Under the pieces are notes generated by a model. The model saw nothing but the letters and a program-made list of their open reading frames with translations. It did not search any database and had not been told where the DNA came from. Below, piece after piece: positions 1 through 10,456 of a stretch of 64,000 nucleotides of DNA (the first letter of the stretch is position 1; every line of letters begins with the position of its first letter). Position numbers and translations under genes: made by a program. This DNA is from Globisporangium splendens (Eukaryota; Oomycota; Peronosporomycetes; Pythiales; Pythiaceae), in NCBI GenBank assembly GCA_006386115.1, contig VFIW01000015.1, forward strand, positions 489,001 to 553,000, in the 5' to 3' direction.

Positions 1-71
1 ATTAGAGAGCTTTTGCAACCAAGTCACAGAGTTGTGTCATACACAGGTAGACTTTGTGAGCAAGAGACGGA

Positions 72-224
72 CCACATGGCTACACCTGGTCTTCGCGAGA
101 GCATAAACACGTCATTGAAGAGGAGATTTGCCTTCTAGACCACAAAAAGCGGCACCATTAGTAGTGGATGAGCCACAAACGCTGCACCGTAAGCTCAGCA
201 ACAGCAGCCACATGGGTGGATCTT
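72..224 (+). promoter_or_regulatory. Repeated upstream element of the first Asn-rich gene
   Basis: Two related copies of an 18-nt element, CCACATGGCTACAYCTGG at 72-89 and a diverged copy CCACATGGGTGGATCTT at 208-224, lie 300-450 bp before the gene at 526. Matching elements precede the near-identical genes at 13588 (13169-13186 and 13275-13292) and 23322 (23002-23019). The element may be a cis-regulatory site, or simply a conserved part of the duplicated upstream DNA. Function is inferred from conservation only. Confidence 0.4.
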
Positions 225-452
225 CGAAATTGGCAAGAGCCGCGTCGTAAAGGAGACTCACTCAGGGTAGCAGATGCATCTTTTACAAGAGTCTCCGATG
301 GACCACAAAGTCCACAGAGAGAGCTGTTCGCTCACCCACAAGCGGACCTTGAAACCTCTCGTCGTTGAAGAACGTGCACTGAGATCGTCTAGATAGTCGT
401 CGACATCCAGCGCAGACCTTGTTCCTGCCCAAAGTTGGTTTCCATCTCTTAA

Positions 453-467
453 CTCATTCTTCAATTT
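453..467 (+). promoter_or_regulatory. Oomycete Inr core promoter of the Asn-rich gene at 526
   Basis: CTCATTCTTCAATTT matches the oomycete initiator consensus CTCATTYYNCAWTTT at every position and is followed by a pyrimidine-rich CCC. It lies 58 nt before the ATG, a usual distance for oomycete transcription starts. Confidence 0.75.
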
Positions 468-525
468 CCCAGCTTCGATCAACTCTCCAAGACTTCTCGC
501 CTCAAAGCACCAGCACTCACCAGTC

Positions 526-1305
526 ATGCTCTCCAAGTCCTGCATCATCCTTCTTGCTGCATCCATCGCGATCTCAGCCCACAGCGCGCGAGCAGAAGAA
601 ATGACTTTTGGGTTGCTCGGTGGTGGTGGCAGCGTGAGCCCGTTCCGCAAGTCCATCATGCAAGCCGAGAAGAACACGTTTGGTTTCTCCCCATACGCTG
701 CCATGGCTGGCGTGGACGGCATCAACAACCCAAGCACGAGCGGCGGCAACAGTCCAGTGAGCGCACCAAGCGGCCCGACAACTGGCATCCTCCCAAGCTT
801 CACCAACTCGAACAACAACAACAACGTCAACAATGTGAACAACAATGTGAACAACAATAGCAACAACAATGTCAACAGTGTCAACAATAACAACAACAAC
901 AACGTCAACAATGTGAACAACCAGAACACGGTCAACACCAACACGAACAACAACAATGTCGTGAACACCAACACCAACAATATCAACAACAACAATGTCA
1001 ACAACAACAACGTCAACACCAACACGGTCAACACCAACACGGTCAACACCAACAACGTCAACACCAACAATGTCAACAACAACAATGCCAATACCAACAA
1101 CGTCAACACGATTAACACCAGCAACACCAACAACGGTGTGACCAGCACCAACAATGTCAACACTGTGAACGGTGTGACCACGCAATCCAGCACCACGACG
1201 ACCTCGAACACCGGTGCTGGAGGTTCGCCAGATGCAGAATGCGGTCCAGAGATGAGTGGCCGTCGATTGCGCTCGGGTTGCAAGAAGTCGTACTCGCGCG
1301 AGTAG
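526..1305 (+). CDS. Secreted Asn-rich repeat protein, copy A (259 aa)
   Basis: Member of an unrecognised family repeated through this window. Residues 1-23 form a classical signal peptide (MLSKSCIILLAASIAISAHS, likely cleaved after ARA), so the product should be secreted. Next comes the family block EEMTFGLL...MQAEKNTFGFSPYAAMAGVDGINNP (about 25-68), a short Ser/Pro/Gly linker, then about 140 residues made mostly of Asn with Val, Thr and Ser spacers (units such as NNNV, NTNTV). The tail ECGPEMSGRR...GCKKSYSRE has two Cys that could form a disulfide. There is no intron. The Asn tract is encoded by AAC/AAT-rich DNA that can slip in length. Copies at 13588 and 23322 are nearly identical. Function is unknown; an extracellular, wall-associated or host-interaction role is only a guess. 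Confidence 0.85.
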   Translation: MLSKSCIILLAASIAISAHSARAEEMTFGLLGGGGSVSPFRKSIMQAEKNTFGFSPYAAMAGVDGINNPSTSGGNSPVSAPSGPTTGILPSFTNSNNNNNVNNVNNNVNNNSNNNVNSVNNNNNNNVNNVNNQNTVNTNTNNNNVVNTNTNNINNNNVNNNNVNTNTVNTNTVNTNNVNTNNVNNNNANTNNVNTINTSNTNNGVTSTNNVNTVNGVTTQSSTTTTSNTGAGGSPDAECGPEMSGRRLRSGCKKSYSRE

Positions 1306-1737
1306 AAGCGCTATCGTGATAGCAGCGCCACTTGTGTGGTTCGGGACGGGCTGTCCCCGCTCTTTAGTCGTATGCTATGTGCATCTGTATATGTGTGAAC
1401 TTGACCCAATTGTCGTTTAAACAGTCGAATGTCAGTGAGTATCCTTTTCGAGTCTTGCATCCACGACGGTGTCCTGTGCAGCGACGTACACACTGCGATT
1501 GCGTTCCTTGTCGCGAGTCGGCGATTTGTCTTCGGGTTTCGACCACCAACGTGGCACGAGTTATTCTGGAACCCACGATATTTTTGCATTCACGTCGCCG
1601 AAACGGTGTCCACGGTTTTCCCAACTCGTTTATTTTTCGTGCTTTATTGCACGCAGCAGCTTAGCTATTGGAAATCACACCTCGCCCTCTTCTGCTTCCT
1701 TCCTGGAGGCTGACGTCACCTTGTCGAGCAGGGCGTG
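1306..1737. other. Intergenic region, no gene seen
   Basis: This is the 3' flank of the Asn-rich gene and the 5' flank of NEDD1. Short open frames here have no recognisable features. A stretch near 1417-1438 (TCGTTTAAACA...GAATGTCAGTGA) recurs after the stop of the copy at 13588, so the duplicated unit includes some 3' flanking DNA. Confidence 0.5.
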
Positions 1738-3960
1738 ATGGTGTACTTGTGCTGCAGCACCGGGGAGTTGGTGAAAACCTTCGACGTGACGTCCGAGGAG
1801 ATCCAATTGCATCGCACGATGGGGTCCCTCGACTCCGAAATTGTCTGCGCGCGGTACAATCACAACGGTAAGCCGCAGCGCAGCCATTGTGCACGATCGA
1901 GTGCGTCAGATCTTGTTCTCTTATCGTTCCTCGCTGTGCTGTTTCTGTGTTTCGTAGGCAAAATCGTGGCGAGCTGCAGCGTCGATGGAGGCATTTGCTT
2001 GGACGTCGCGGCTTCAGGAGAGCTCCTATCTCGCTTTTTCTCACCTGCAACGTCGCCGACCGAGCGTATACGCGGTATTACTTCTAATCAGGTTAAGTTG
2101 TGTGCTGACGGTGACAATGGTGGCATTTGATACCTTGTAGCGCATCAACTCGGTGCATTTCAGCAGTGGATCTCGCTTTCTGGCGTCAGGCGGCGTGGAT
2201 GGTTGCGTTCGGGTACGGCTTCAAAGGCACCTTTCCCTCCCACGCAAGCCGCAGCAAGGGGATCTCTTGTGCTAATGATGCGATCGTGCAATTGGGGAAT
2301 TTCTAGATCTGGGATCTCAAGACCCAGGAAGTCGCCCAGACGTACAGTATCAGTGCGAGTGCAATCACCTCGGTGACCTTCAGCGGGTACAAAGACGAGC
2401 ACATTGCCGCTGGCAGTGAGAGGTACGTACTCCTCTCTCGTTTGCACGTAAGGTTCATTGAGACGAATGCTTCTACGAATAGCTGAACAGTCTGAGTCTT
2501 CCTCTCTCGTCTGCAGCGGCGCCATCTCGGTTTGCGATGTCCAGTCTTCCGGCACGGCTGGATTCCTGACCGTCAACCCAAAGCACGGAGTGCGTCCTGC
2601 TTTGTCTACGTTTCAGCTTAGTTTCTCTCGTTCTGTCTAACCTCCTAATCGTAGGTCTACAAAGTGACGTCCACCCAGTCGTCTCCCCACCCTTATGCGC
2701 GCCATGCGCTTGGCGCGACCTACGGCGACGGATCTGTGCGCGTCTGGGACCTCAACACGGCGCAGCTCACATCGGAATTCCTCCGCCCGCATGAAGCCAC
2801 CGCAACGTCGCTCGCCATTTCCCCCGTGAGCAAAGTGCTTCTCGCGTCTGGCGGGCTGGATGGCCGCGTGCTCTTCTTCGATACGATCCAGAGCAAGTAC
2901 GTTCGATGCTCTGTTAAAGTTTCCTTTTCTTTGTTGTTTTACCCATTCATATGAGCTGACTGACGTTGGCTGCAAAATGCTCTAGGGAGCTTCGAGCGAT
3001 TGAGTTTGATCAACCGATCTCTGCTCTCGCACTTTGCGCAGACGGCAAAACATTCGCGGTCGGTACGACGCACGGCGAGATCCTCGTCTACGATCTCCGT
3101 GGGGTCATCACGCCACTGTACTCGACGCGAGCACACGACTCGGCCGCGATCACTTCGCTTCAATTTGCGGCGTCGAGCGCAGACTCATCCGTCGCATCCG
3201 TGTTTCCCCAGGGCGTCCCCGTGGTGTCAGCAGAGCAAATACCTTCAGGAAAACTCGGCGGTGGAACACTACAGGACGCTGCGTTGCGCAAACTCGAGTC
3301 GCTAGGCATCGGCAGCACCACAAATACCTCAGCGCCACCGCCACCAACAGCAACAACGCGACCAAGCAGCTCGCCTACCCGCCATTCGACGACGAGTCCG
3401 CGTACGTACTCTCCTGCTATTTGAGCACTCTCAGTGCCAAGATCTCTCAAAACTCACACAGCATGTCTCTTCTCGCGTAATTAGAGTCAAACGTTCAAGT
3501 TGCACCATCGCCGGACGGGTATCGTGGTCAGAACCCCACTCGGCAGATGCATCCTCCAACAGATTCAACGTATCATACGAGACAGAGCTCTCAGTGCCAG
3601 AACTCTATGGGAGCAAGCTCTCCAGAGCCTTCTCTTTTATCCCTGCTCGCAGCTTCAGGATCCGCTCCGATGTCACCACGAAAGTCTGTCGTAGAGAAAC
3701 CCCCACAGATTATGCCTCTACCAAGCAGTAGTGCAAACAATCGCCACTCTGTGCTCAAAGATGACGACGAGGCAACTCCGATACGAGAACGGATTCAGTT
3801 TGTGCGCCATGAGCTTGAGACGCAGCATCGCACGACATTTGACCAGATCTCGTCGGTTTTAGAGGAGTTTTTGCACGAATATGAAGCGCTTGCGGAGGAG
3901 AATCGGAGGCTGCGACACGAAAACGAGCAGCTACAGACCCAGACTCCGCCGAATCGATGA
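1738..3960 (+). CDS. NEDD1: NEDD1-like WD40 gamma-tubulin complex targeting protein
   Basis: Eight exons joined in frame: 1738-1867, 1958-2091, 2141-2212, 2307-2422, 2517-2589, 2655-2896, 2986-3401, 3485-3960, giving about 552 aa. The first ~330 residues are WD40 repeats (IWDLKTQEV, VRVWDLNTAQ, GGLDGRVLFFDT, VGTTHGEILVYDLR). A long Ser/Thr/Pro-rich linker follows, then a C-terminal coiled coil of about 55 residues ending RRLRHENEQLQ. This order matches NEDD1, whose C-terminal helix binds gamma-tubulin and recruits the gamma-tubulin ring complex to centrosomes and spindles. The repeat containing HEATATSLAISPVSK aligns well with animal NEDD1 (HKAPASGICFSPVN). All introns are GT-AG, 65-94 nt. 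The start is the least certain point: animal NEDD1 begins some 15 residues earlier, so an upstream exon is possible (an AG acceptor lies just before the ATG). Confidence 0.85.
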
Positions 3961-4220
3961 AAGTTGAGTTACGCCTTGACACCCGCCATGCAGAGACAGA
4001 GGATGGACAATAAGACAGGACGTCATTCAGCATTTTGCAAAGAAAAACCGCAATGACACATCATGAAATGCACTACATGAATTGCACTGCTGAAGTCATA
4101 TACTCGGCGTTACTCAATGAGAAAAACAAACAGACACCCAAGGTGACACAAAACATTCGGAATGACTAAGCTCGACACAACACACACACAAAAGTCCCGA
4201 TGGAAACCCACACAAAGTAA

Positions 4221-4460
4221 ACACGCACACACATACGCACTGCCGACTTCGCTTCCGACACCACCGCAACTATCAACACTGATACCACCACCACAAGCGG
4301 TGCTGATCCGACTTTGGACACCAGCGGTGGTAACCCAGTGGACCCTGCCACATCTCCAGACGAGGGTGCGACTCAATCGGCTCCAGCGTCGCCTTCCGCG
4401 GAAGGTTGTGCCTCCGACACTGAGGTCACAGGGTGCAAGGAGACCTACTTGCGTCACTAA
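4221..4460 (+). pseudogene. Asn-rich family fragment: C-terminal half
   Basis: An open frame without a start reads a Thr/Asp/Ser/Pro-rich stretch and ends in SAEGCASDTEVTGCKETYLRH followed by a stop. The two Cys and the YLR tail match the C-terminal module of the secreted Asn-rich family (compare GCKKSYSRE and KKSTYLRH in other copies). An in-frame TAA at 4218-4220 and CA-rich DNA upstream look like decayed Asn-tract sequence. The matching N-terminal half lies on the opposite strand immediately to the right, so the original gene was split by an inversion. Confidence 0.65.
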
Positions 4461-4772
4461 AGTGCATGTGTGTTCACCGGGACAGTGTTGCTCTGAGGAG
4501 CAGGAGCAGTTCCGGTCGAAGTAGTTGTGTTGTTAGTGCTGTTGACTCCTTTGCGTGCGGCGTAGACGGAGAAGCCGTACTTGTCTTTTTTGTCGCTGCA
4601 TGGCAGCAAGTCGTTCTGGACTGAAGTTGGCCGTATCATCCGTCGAGGTGGCTTGCTGTTGCTTGTGAAGTCCGTAGGTCATTTCTTCGGCTTGGCCAAC
4701 CTGCACGAGCGAACCAGTGGCGATCGTAGCGACGAAAGTGGCGAGAAAGAGCAGCTCTTTAGCACAAAGTAT
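4457..4772 (-). pseudogene. Asn-rich family fragment: N-terminal half, inverted
   Basis: Reading leftwards from 4772, the frame begins at ATA where ATG is expected, then encodes a hydrophobic signal-like segment (LLFLATFVATIATGSLV) and QAEEMTYGL, matching RAEEMTFGL of the intact copies. After a frameshift near 4590 the family block resumes as KYGFSVYAARKGVNSTNN (compare NTFGFSPYAAMAGVDGINN) and stops at 4457. Start loss, frameshift and missing repeat tract mark it as a pseudogene. It converges on the C-terminal fragment at 4221-4460. Confidence 0.7.
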
Positions 4773-5726
4773 GGCTGGCTTCTAGTTTTGGGGCTTGGTC
4801 GACAGACGGATTTGATGTTTGAATCAAAGCTAGCGATTGAATTGTGCATTGAGAGCGAGTGGCGACCGTTCACGCTCTGTTGGTTATCGTCTGACTCTTC
4901 ATGGGGATAGTGTCTACGAGCGTGGATCCCTTCTCCGGCCAGCCATTCAAGCTATAGACACCACGAAGATCCCTTGAGCTGTGGTCGCACCACTTGGCCA
5001 CTTCGACAAGTTGCCACTGATTGTGACAAACAGAGCCAGCTCAAGTGTTTTTTTCCTTCTAATGTCTGTTCTTCCCGGTTTTAAAGTAAAACCCTTGAAA
5101 CTGTGATCACGACTCAACCCTGGATAAAACCCGATAAGAATTGGGTTTTATATAAAAAAAAACGAGCCTCAACACACTCGACTTTTTTCCACTCTTGGTG
5201 GTCAACATGGCACTTTCAACTGATGGTCTGTTGCCGATCGCTGGCGAAAAGACCCGCTCCGTAAAGGCTGTTCACCTTGTTGCAAGCATAACTTCAAAAG
5301 TAGATTGAGTGTAGCTATTATACGTGCGAGAGGTTCACATCGTGCATGCCAGATAGTGAAAAATTTCAACCGCAGATCAGGGCAAACAGCAGGTCGTGCG
5401 TCGATTAACCAGCAGGGGACAGTCAAAACAGAGGAACGGTCAACTTCTGGTATGACCAGGTTCACTGTAGAGGTGAACGATGGCATACGAAGACGGCTTT
5501 ATCAAGCACCAGCGACCAGAATGGCGTTTGTGGAGTTGCACAGTACATATGCCAAAAGCATTGATGTAGTTTCTCCGACCTTTAGAGCGGTGCCGCCAGA
5601 AAGCTCGTGCAGGCGCTGTGTTGACCGGTTCTCCTCCTCCTCAGCCTGGTGTGGTGCCAATCTGGCGGATGGGTGCTGCGCCGCCATGTCTGGGTAGCAC
5701 CAGCAACTGCGCGTTCGGAATGAACA
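4773..5726. other. Intergenic region, no confident gene
   Basis: No family hit was found. An open frame at 5305-5697 on the plus strand has no signal peptide, domain or homologous look and is not called. The stretch contains two short hairpins, listed separately, and an A-run at 5150-5161. Confidence 0.45.
5077..5151. repeat. Two short inverted repeats with shared arm sequence
   Basis: GGTTTTA (5077-5083) pairs with TAAAACC (5087-5093) across 3 nt. ATAAAACCC (5124-5132) pairs with GGGTTTTAT (5143-5151) across 10 nt. Both arms are perfect and use the same core. A similar hairpin lies at 60831-60853. Confidence 0.5.
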
Positions 5727-5741
5727 CTCACTTTTCAATTT
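5727..5741 (+). promoter_or_regulatory. Inr-like core promoter of the Asn-rich gene at 5815
   Basis: CTCACTTTTCAATTT differs at one position from the oomycete initiator consensus CTCATTYYNCAWTTT and lies 73 nt before the ATG. Confidence 0.55.
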
Positions 5742-5814
5742 ACCTGCTCAAGCACTCAAGCAAAACAAGCAATCGAAGGACAAAGCTCTGCCCGAATACA
5801 CCCACCAAGACACC

Positions 5815-6699
5815 ATGTTTTCCAAGTCCTGCGCCTTCTACATTGCTATTGGCGCCGTCATCATGTCTGCTCCGTCCACACAAGCGGAGCAAATGACATT
5901 CGGGATGCTCAGTGGGATGGGCGGCATGAACCCGGTGCGCACTGGGATCATGCAAGCCGAGAAGAACACGTTCGGGTTCTCTCCGTACGCCGCGATCGCT
6001 GGCGTTGACGGCATCAACAACCCGAGCACGCCGAGTGGCAACAGCCCAGTGAGCGCCCCGAGTGGACCAAGTACCGGCGGCTTGCCCAGCTTCATCAACA
6101 GTGCACCAAGCACATCCACCGCCACGAATGGTATTGGGAACTTGGTCAACAATCTCGTCAACACGGTCACAAACAACAACAGCAACCAGAACACGAACAA
6201 CAACAACGTGAACAGCCAGAACACGAACACGGTCAACACAAATAACAACAACAGCAACAATGTCAACACCAACAACCAGAACACGGTCAACACCAACAAT
6301 GTCAGCAACACCAATACCAACACTGTCAACACTAACAATCAAAACACCAACACCAACAACGTGAGCAACACAAACAACGTGAGCAACACCAACACAGTCA
6401 ACAACCTGAACTCCAACACCGTCAGCAACACCAACACGGTCAACAACTCCAACACTGTCAACAACTCCAACACGAACAACGGCGTCACCAACACCGTCAC
6501 CACGAGCACGAATGGGTCGCCTCCAACCACCACCGTGACGACTCAGACCACCAACACGAGTCCGTCTTCCGAGTGTGGTCCGGACATGGCGGGTCGCCGA
6601 CTCGACACTGGCTGCAGCAAATCGTTGGCAGCAGCCTCTGCGCCGAGTGGTCCAGCTCAGACTGGCAAGAAGAACTACCTGCGTCGCAGTCGCGAGTAA
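5815..6699 (+). CDS. Secreted Asn-rich repeat protein, copy C (294 aa)
   Basis: Diverged member of the same family. It has a signal peptide MFSKSCAFYIAIGAVIMSAP (cleavage near TQA-EQ), then QMTFGMLSGMGGM...MQAEKNTFGFSPYAAIAGVDGINNP (about 26-72) and a Pro/Ser/Gly linker. An Asn-rich tract follows with units such as NNNNV, NTNNQNTVN and NTNNVS, then a Thr-rich spacer. The tail ECGPDMAGRRLDTGCSK is extended by an Ala/Ser/Pro stretch to KKNYLRRSRE. It is intronless. Compared with copies A, D and E the Asn tract is built from different units, so this is an older paralogue. It lies tail-to-tail with the GH5 gene, about 230 bp from its stop. Confidence 0.85.
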   Translation: MFSKSCAFYIAIGAVIMSAPSTQAEQMTFGMLSGMGGMNPVRTGIMQAEKNTFGFSPYAAIAGVDGINNPSTPSGNSPVSAPSGPSTGGLPSFINSAPSTSTATNGIGNLVNNLVNTVTNNNSNQNTNNNNVNSQNTNTVNTNNNNSNNVNTNNQNTVNTNNVSNTNTNTVNTNNQNTNTNNVSNTNNVSNTNTVNNLNSNTVSNTNTVNNSNTVNNSNTNNGVTNTVTTSTNGSPPTTTVTTQTTNTSPSSECGPDMAGRRLDTGCSKSLAAASAPSGPAQTGKKNYLRRSRE

Positions 6700-6926
6700 G
6701 CACAAGCTCGGGTTTCAAGTGCGCCGCACGTTTTGCTTGTTGTTGTAGGGGCGAAGGAAGCCTCTCGTTGTGTAAGATGTGTAGTTTTCGTAACGTTTTA
6801 AGCAATAGCCACAACGTTTTGGAAGTCAAGGCGGCGTCTTCATCTATCCTTTCATTCCAACTTATGAGTTGCTTTGCTGCTAGTAATCACACTTAGTCTC
6901 TCAAAACCACTCGTACCGAGCACTCC

Positions 6927-8822
6927 TTACTTAGCTTTTGGGAAGCATGGGAACCTCCTCAGATGCGGCAACTTGTCAAGGTGTTTCATCGCATTCAAGT
7001 ACTCGGTGTTCGCCGTGAGCCAGTCCAGTTCGACCAGCCCTTCTTCATACGCAGCAACGGGGCTTCCCTTGTCCCCAGACACGTACTGGTACTTGCTCTC
7101 CGGGTTCAGCGACCAGAGGAAACCCCCCGCGTAGCCTCGCTCCAGCATCACCTCGATGTTGTAGTCGACTGTCCGCTGGATCGTCTTCTTGGGGTGCTCG
7201 TCCTTGGCGTAGATCCCTCCGAACTCGCCCAAGACGACCGCGTACTGTGGATTCTCGTCGACCAGGTACCCGAACATGTCTTCCATCGTCGCCGCGACTC
7301 GATTCTTCAACGCTGCATCCGAGAGCTCCACGAAGCCCTTGAGTACCCGAGAAACTGGATCTGTCGTGCCTCCACCGTAAAAGTACGGCTGCACAAACAC
7401 CGCCGACGTGTAGTAGTGCGGCGCCCAGACGATCTTGTGTTCCGTGTTCAGCTCAATGGGGTACTTTTTCGCGTCCTGCAGTCCGCCTCCGTACCAATCG
7501 TTGTACGTGAACTTCTCGCCATCGATCACGACGTCGTGGGCGCGGTAGTTGAGCCCTTCAACGAAGCCGAGCCACTTGGGACACCCCGCGAGCATGCGCT
7601 CCATGATCGTCTTGGCTCCGATGCGGAAGTCGTTGGCTTCGCCGGTTCCCCACGTCGCTTTGAACGGCTCGTTCTTGACGTCGAGCCCCATCACATTCCA
7701 GTACTCGTCGTTGCACAGGTTCGATGTGAGCAAGTCCACGGCCTTGAGGAAATCCTTTTCGGACAAATTCTCGTTGTACCAGAGTCCTCCGCTGTCGTTG
7801 TTTGTGAGCGTGTGCATGCTGACGAGCACGCCAATGCGGCGAAACTGCAGCACTTTGACGACGCTCTTGAGCAGTGCCATGTAGTTTTTGATCGAGACGG
7901 CCAGGTTCGAGTACGAGTTGATCATGTCTTTGTTCGGCTCCGTGTTGTTCAAGATGTGCTGGACCATCAGTGGGAGACGCACGGCGTTGAACTTGTTTGT
8001 CGATAAAAACTCGGCCACGTGATACTGTTCATAGCGGTAGCGTTCGGTTAGTAAGACGCGTTGGGCTTCACACAATCTGGCAAAATGATAGGACTCACTG
8101 CTGTGGTGCCGGCAGTATCGTTGTCCCACAATCCAAATGGGATTGCTTGGCCGCTAACACAATAAGCAAAACTGGATTAGCTCCATCATTGTTAGACACA
8201 AAGAGGTATGGAGATACTGCTGCTGCTGCTGCCTTACGTTTCCATGCCGAACCAGTTGACGCCTTTGATGTCGATCGGCACTTCAGTGCCATTCGACGAC
8301 ACCGCGACGATCTTGCCGTTCTTACTTTGGTAGTTGGGCATCTCGCACTCGGTCGGCGGATATTTGTCAGGATTGCCGATCATTCCGCTGCTGTCAATGT
8401 AGTCGTCGATGCCGTCGCCGTTGAGATCTCCACCTCGGATCGATTTCCGGTGGTATTTAAAGTTGTTGTACTTTTGCACGCGCGCTTGCACTGCATTGTG
8501 GTGTGCACGGCCGCATACGTAGATGACAAGCATCGCGAGAGCGAGCATGGTGCCAAGAACCAGCGCTCCAGGCCACACCTAGCACGAAATCAAAGTCGCG
8601 ATAAGGTTTGGCTAAAAGGTGACGGCGCACGTAGTATAACGAAAACATCCAACGGATGCACACACATACCCGCCTTCGGCCGTTGTATTTGATGTTTTTC
8701 ATGGCTTCGAGGCTGTTCTGTTGCGTGGCTGCAATGTCTCGGTGGCCCACGATGCCCTGGATGAAGAAGTCGCGGCCATTATCGATCTTGAGGACTTGTG
8801 CGCGGGGATCAAAGTACGACAT
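6927..8822 (-). CDS. Membrane-anchored glycoside hydrolase family 5 glucanase, copy 1
   Basis: Exons 8822-8670, 8578-8238, 8153-8099 and 8024-6927 join in frame to about 548 aa. A cytosolic N-terminus of ~53 residues is followed by one transmembrane segment (ALVLGTMLALAMLVIYV), a linker with an acidic DLNGDGIDDYID motif, and a GH5 catalytic domain. The domain shows FNAVRLPL, the acid/base NEP motif (DVKNEPF, Glu near 302) and the nucleophile motif VVLGEFGG (Glu near 450). This is a type II membrane protein with the active domain outside, expected to cut beta-glucans such as cellulose or beta-1,3-glucan in the oomycete wall; substrate is not decidable here. The last two introns and the catalytic exons are repeated almost base for base in the inverted copy at 15.2-17.1 kb. 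Confidence 0.85.
6945..8352. repeat. Left arm of 1.4-kb inverted repeat (GH5 copies)
   Basis: The region is the reverse complement of about 15636-17047 with very few differences, introns included. Sequence similarity stops abruptly at both ends: in the linker before the KYPPTECEMP segment, and in the last codons. The arms are separated by about 7.3 kb that holds an Asn-rich gene, the WD40 gene and the GTPase relic. Confidence 0.85.
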
Positions 8823-8882
8823 GGTGGTTTACTGGATGTGAGCGAAGCGAAGGGCTGGTTTTGTTTTTACGCAACAAATGGA

Positions 8883-8897
8883 AAATTGGGAAATGAG
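8883..8897 (-). promoter_or_regulatory. Oomycete Inr core promoter of GH5 copy 1
   Basis: On the minus strand CTCATTTCCCAATTT matches the consensus CTCATTYYNCAWTTT exactly, followed by TCC. It sits 60 nt before the ATG at 8822 and supports that start. Confidence 0.75.
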
Positions 8898-9347
8898 GCT
8901 TCTGCAGCATGGCCCGCCTCAATCCGTGCAGCCTCGTCCGGTTTTCGAGCCTCAGACGGTGATCTATCCATTTTTGGGGGAAGGAATCCGTGAGTCTATC
9001 GGAACCTAAGGGCGTGAGACCACAGCGCGGAAAGAAATCCATTGGTGCATCAAGTCGTGTTGTTACCACGCACAGCGTGCGCCATGGTGTCACCATTCAT
9101 TTTTCTATGGAAATTTTGGGTTGCTTTGTTTTTTTGGCTCGGGCTCAGGTATTAAAAACTTAGGTATGCATTCAGCATTAATAGGGTCGACTTGTTCGGC
9201 AAATCTCCATGGAAAAAGGTCCACCCTCAGGCTCGCCAGTCACGAAATGGAAAATAAACCGATGACGTTTGGCATAATTGCACCACTGCAATGAAGGGTG
9301 CAAGCGGTTTGGATACATCCGTTGTGCATAACCTCTGATAGATGACT
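8898..9347. other. Intergenic region, no gene seen
   Basis: This is the 5' flank of GH5 copy 1 and the 3' flank of the decayed GTPase. No domain or repeat was recognised. Confidence 0.5.
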
Positions 9348-10456
9348 TCAACATGCCTTTCCGACGTTGCTGTTAAAACTCTCGACTGTTGGGTTCAGTC
9401 GGGAGTCGTCACGTTGGATCCGCTCAGCACTTCTGTGTTCGCAATCTACGCAGCGAGCGGATTGGGACTGCGCACGAGTGAGTCGTCGTCGAGGATCCCC
9501 AAGCATCGTCTCGTGTTTTCTCGAGGCGAATGCAGTGCGGGCTGCCCGGTCCCAGACTTGGACGATTTCGCCCGTCTCAACGTGCGCGAGCACGCGGTCG
9601 CCGACCTTGAAGCGCAGTGGCAGTGCCTTGCATGCGAGGAATTCCTTGGTCAGCTGCTCATGGTTTTTGCCGATAAAGACAAAGCGCGTCTCCCAGGGCT
9701 CGTCTTGCTTCCACTTCGTGGCGACAAACCCGCCGTCAAAGAGCATGTGCACGCCCTGGAACGCGAACTTGTTGTCCATGCCCGCGACGTTGATCACTCC
9801 CTTACGCCGCAGCAAATCGTTACCTTTCGTCATGGACATCTCTTGGATCCAGTCCTGGAGAAGACCGGCGTTGATGGCGTCGGTGCTCTGAAAGTCCACG
9901 GACGTGACCGACGTGTCGTGCATGTGGTCGGTGTTGTCGAGGAAATCGGGCTCCTTAACGAGAATCTTGTCGAGGTCATGGCTCTCAAAACTCTCGTTCT
10001 CGACCCTCAGGTTCGACTTCGAACAAATGCTGCAGGGTATGTTTTGCGTCGACGACGGCGATGATACCGTCAAGCTTGCACTTTTTCGCGATCGTATCAT
10101 CGACGAAGAAGGTCTGAGCGAATGGACCGGGACTGCAATCCCCGTCGTCTCAATGATGATGCCGTCAAGCTTGTGTTTGCCCGTGCTGCGCTTGAGAATC
10201 TGCTGGATGGTGCGGATGAGATCGCCGCGCACAGTGCAGCAAATGCAGCCATTGTTCATCTCAACAATCTCTTCTTCGGCATCAAACTTGCTCCCTTTGC
10301 GGATCAACAGCGATCGTCGACGCCGACTTCGCCGAACTCGTTCTCAATGATCGCGAACCTTTTGCCGTGATTCTCCGTGAGCAAATGGTTTAGCAGCGCG
10401 GTCTTGCTGCTACCGAGGAAACCCGTAAGAATCGTGACTGGGACTCTCTTCGCCAT
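9348..10456 (-). pseudogene. Decayed COG0523 (ZNG1/CobW-type) GTPase
   Basis: The ATG at 10456 opens [20 protein letters not shown], a CobW-family P-loop in which the invariant second Gly of GxxGxGKT is Ser. A frameshift after GEVGVDDR moves the frame; the next frame carries EIVEMNNGCICCTVRGDL, the CxCC metal-binding motif, and DGIIIETTG. A second shift is needed to read FAQTFFVDDTIAKKCKLDGII and VVDAKHTLQHLFEVEPEG, and a third for the rest (GMDNKFAFQGVHMLFDGGF, ETRFVFIGKN, LRFKVGDRVLAHVETG). The segment that should hold the NKxD guanine-specificity motif is missing. Intact relatives are zinc metallochaperone GTPases. At least three frameshifts, one deletion and a mutated P-loop argue for a dead gene. 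An intact member of a different subfamily lies at 24470-26122. Confidence 0.8.

Noticed and set aside
258..1283. Long minus-strand open frames opposite the Asn-rich genes (also at 13554-14577, 23288-24169, 5740-6705 and 34533-35426), rich in Leu/Val
   Set aside because: They are mirror images of the AAC/AAT-rich repeat tract, whose complement lacks stops. They have no start context or conserved end and exist only where the tract exists.
5305..5697. 130-aa plus-strand open frame
   Set aside because: No signal peptide, domain, promoter element or gene-like composition; random open frame in intergenic DNA.
6963..8006. 347-aa open frame antisense to GH5 copy 1 (and its equivalent at 15984-17009)
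   Set aside because: It depends on the codon bias of the GH5 exon; the sense frame has catalytic motifs and proper introns.
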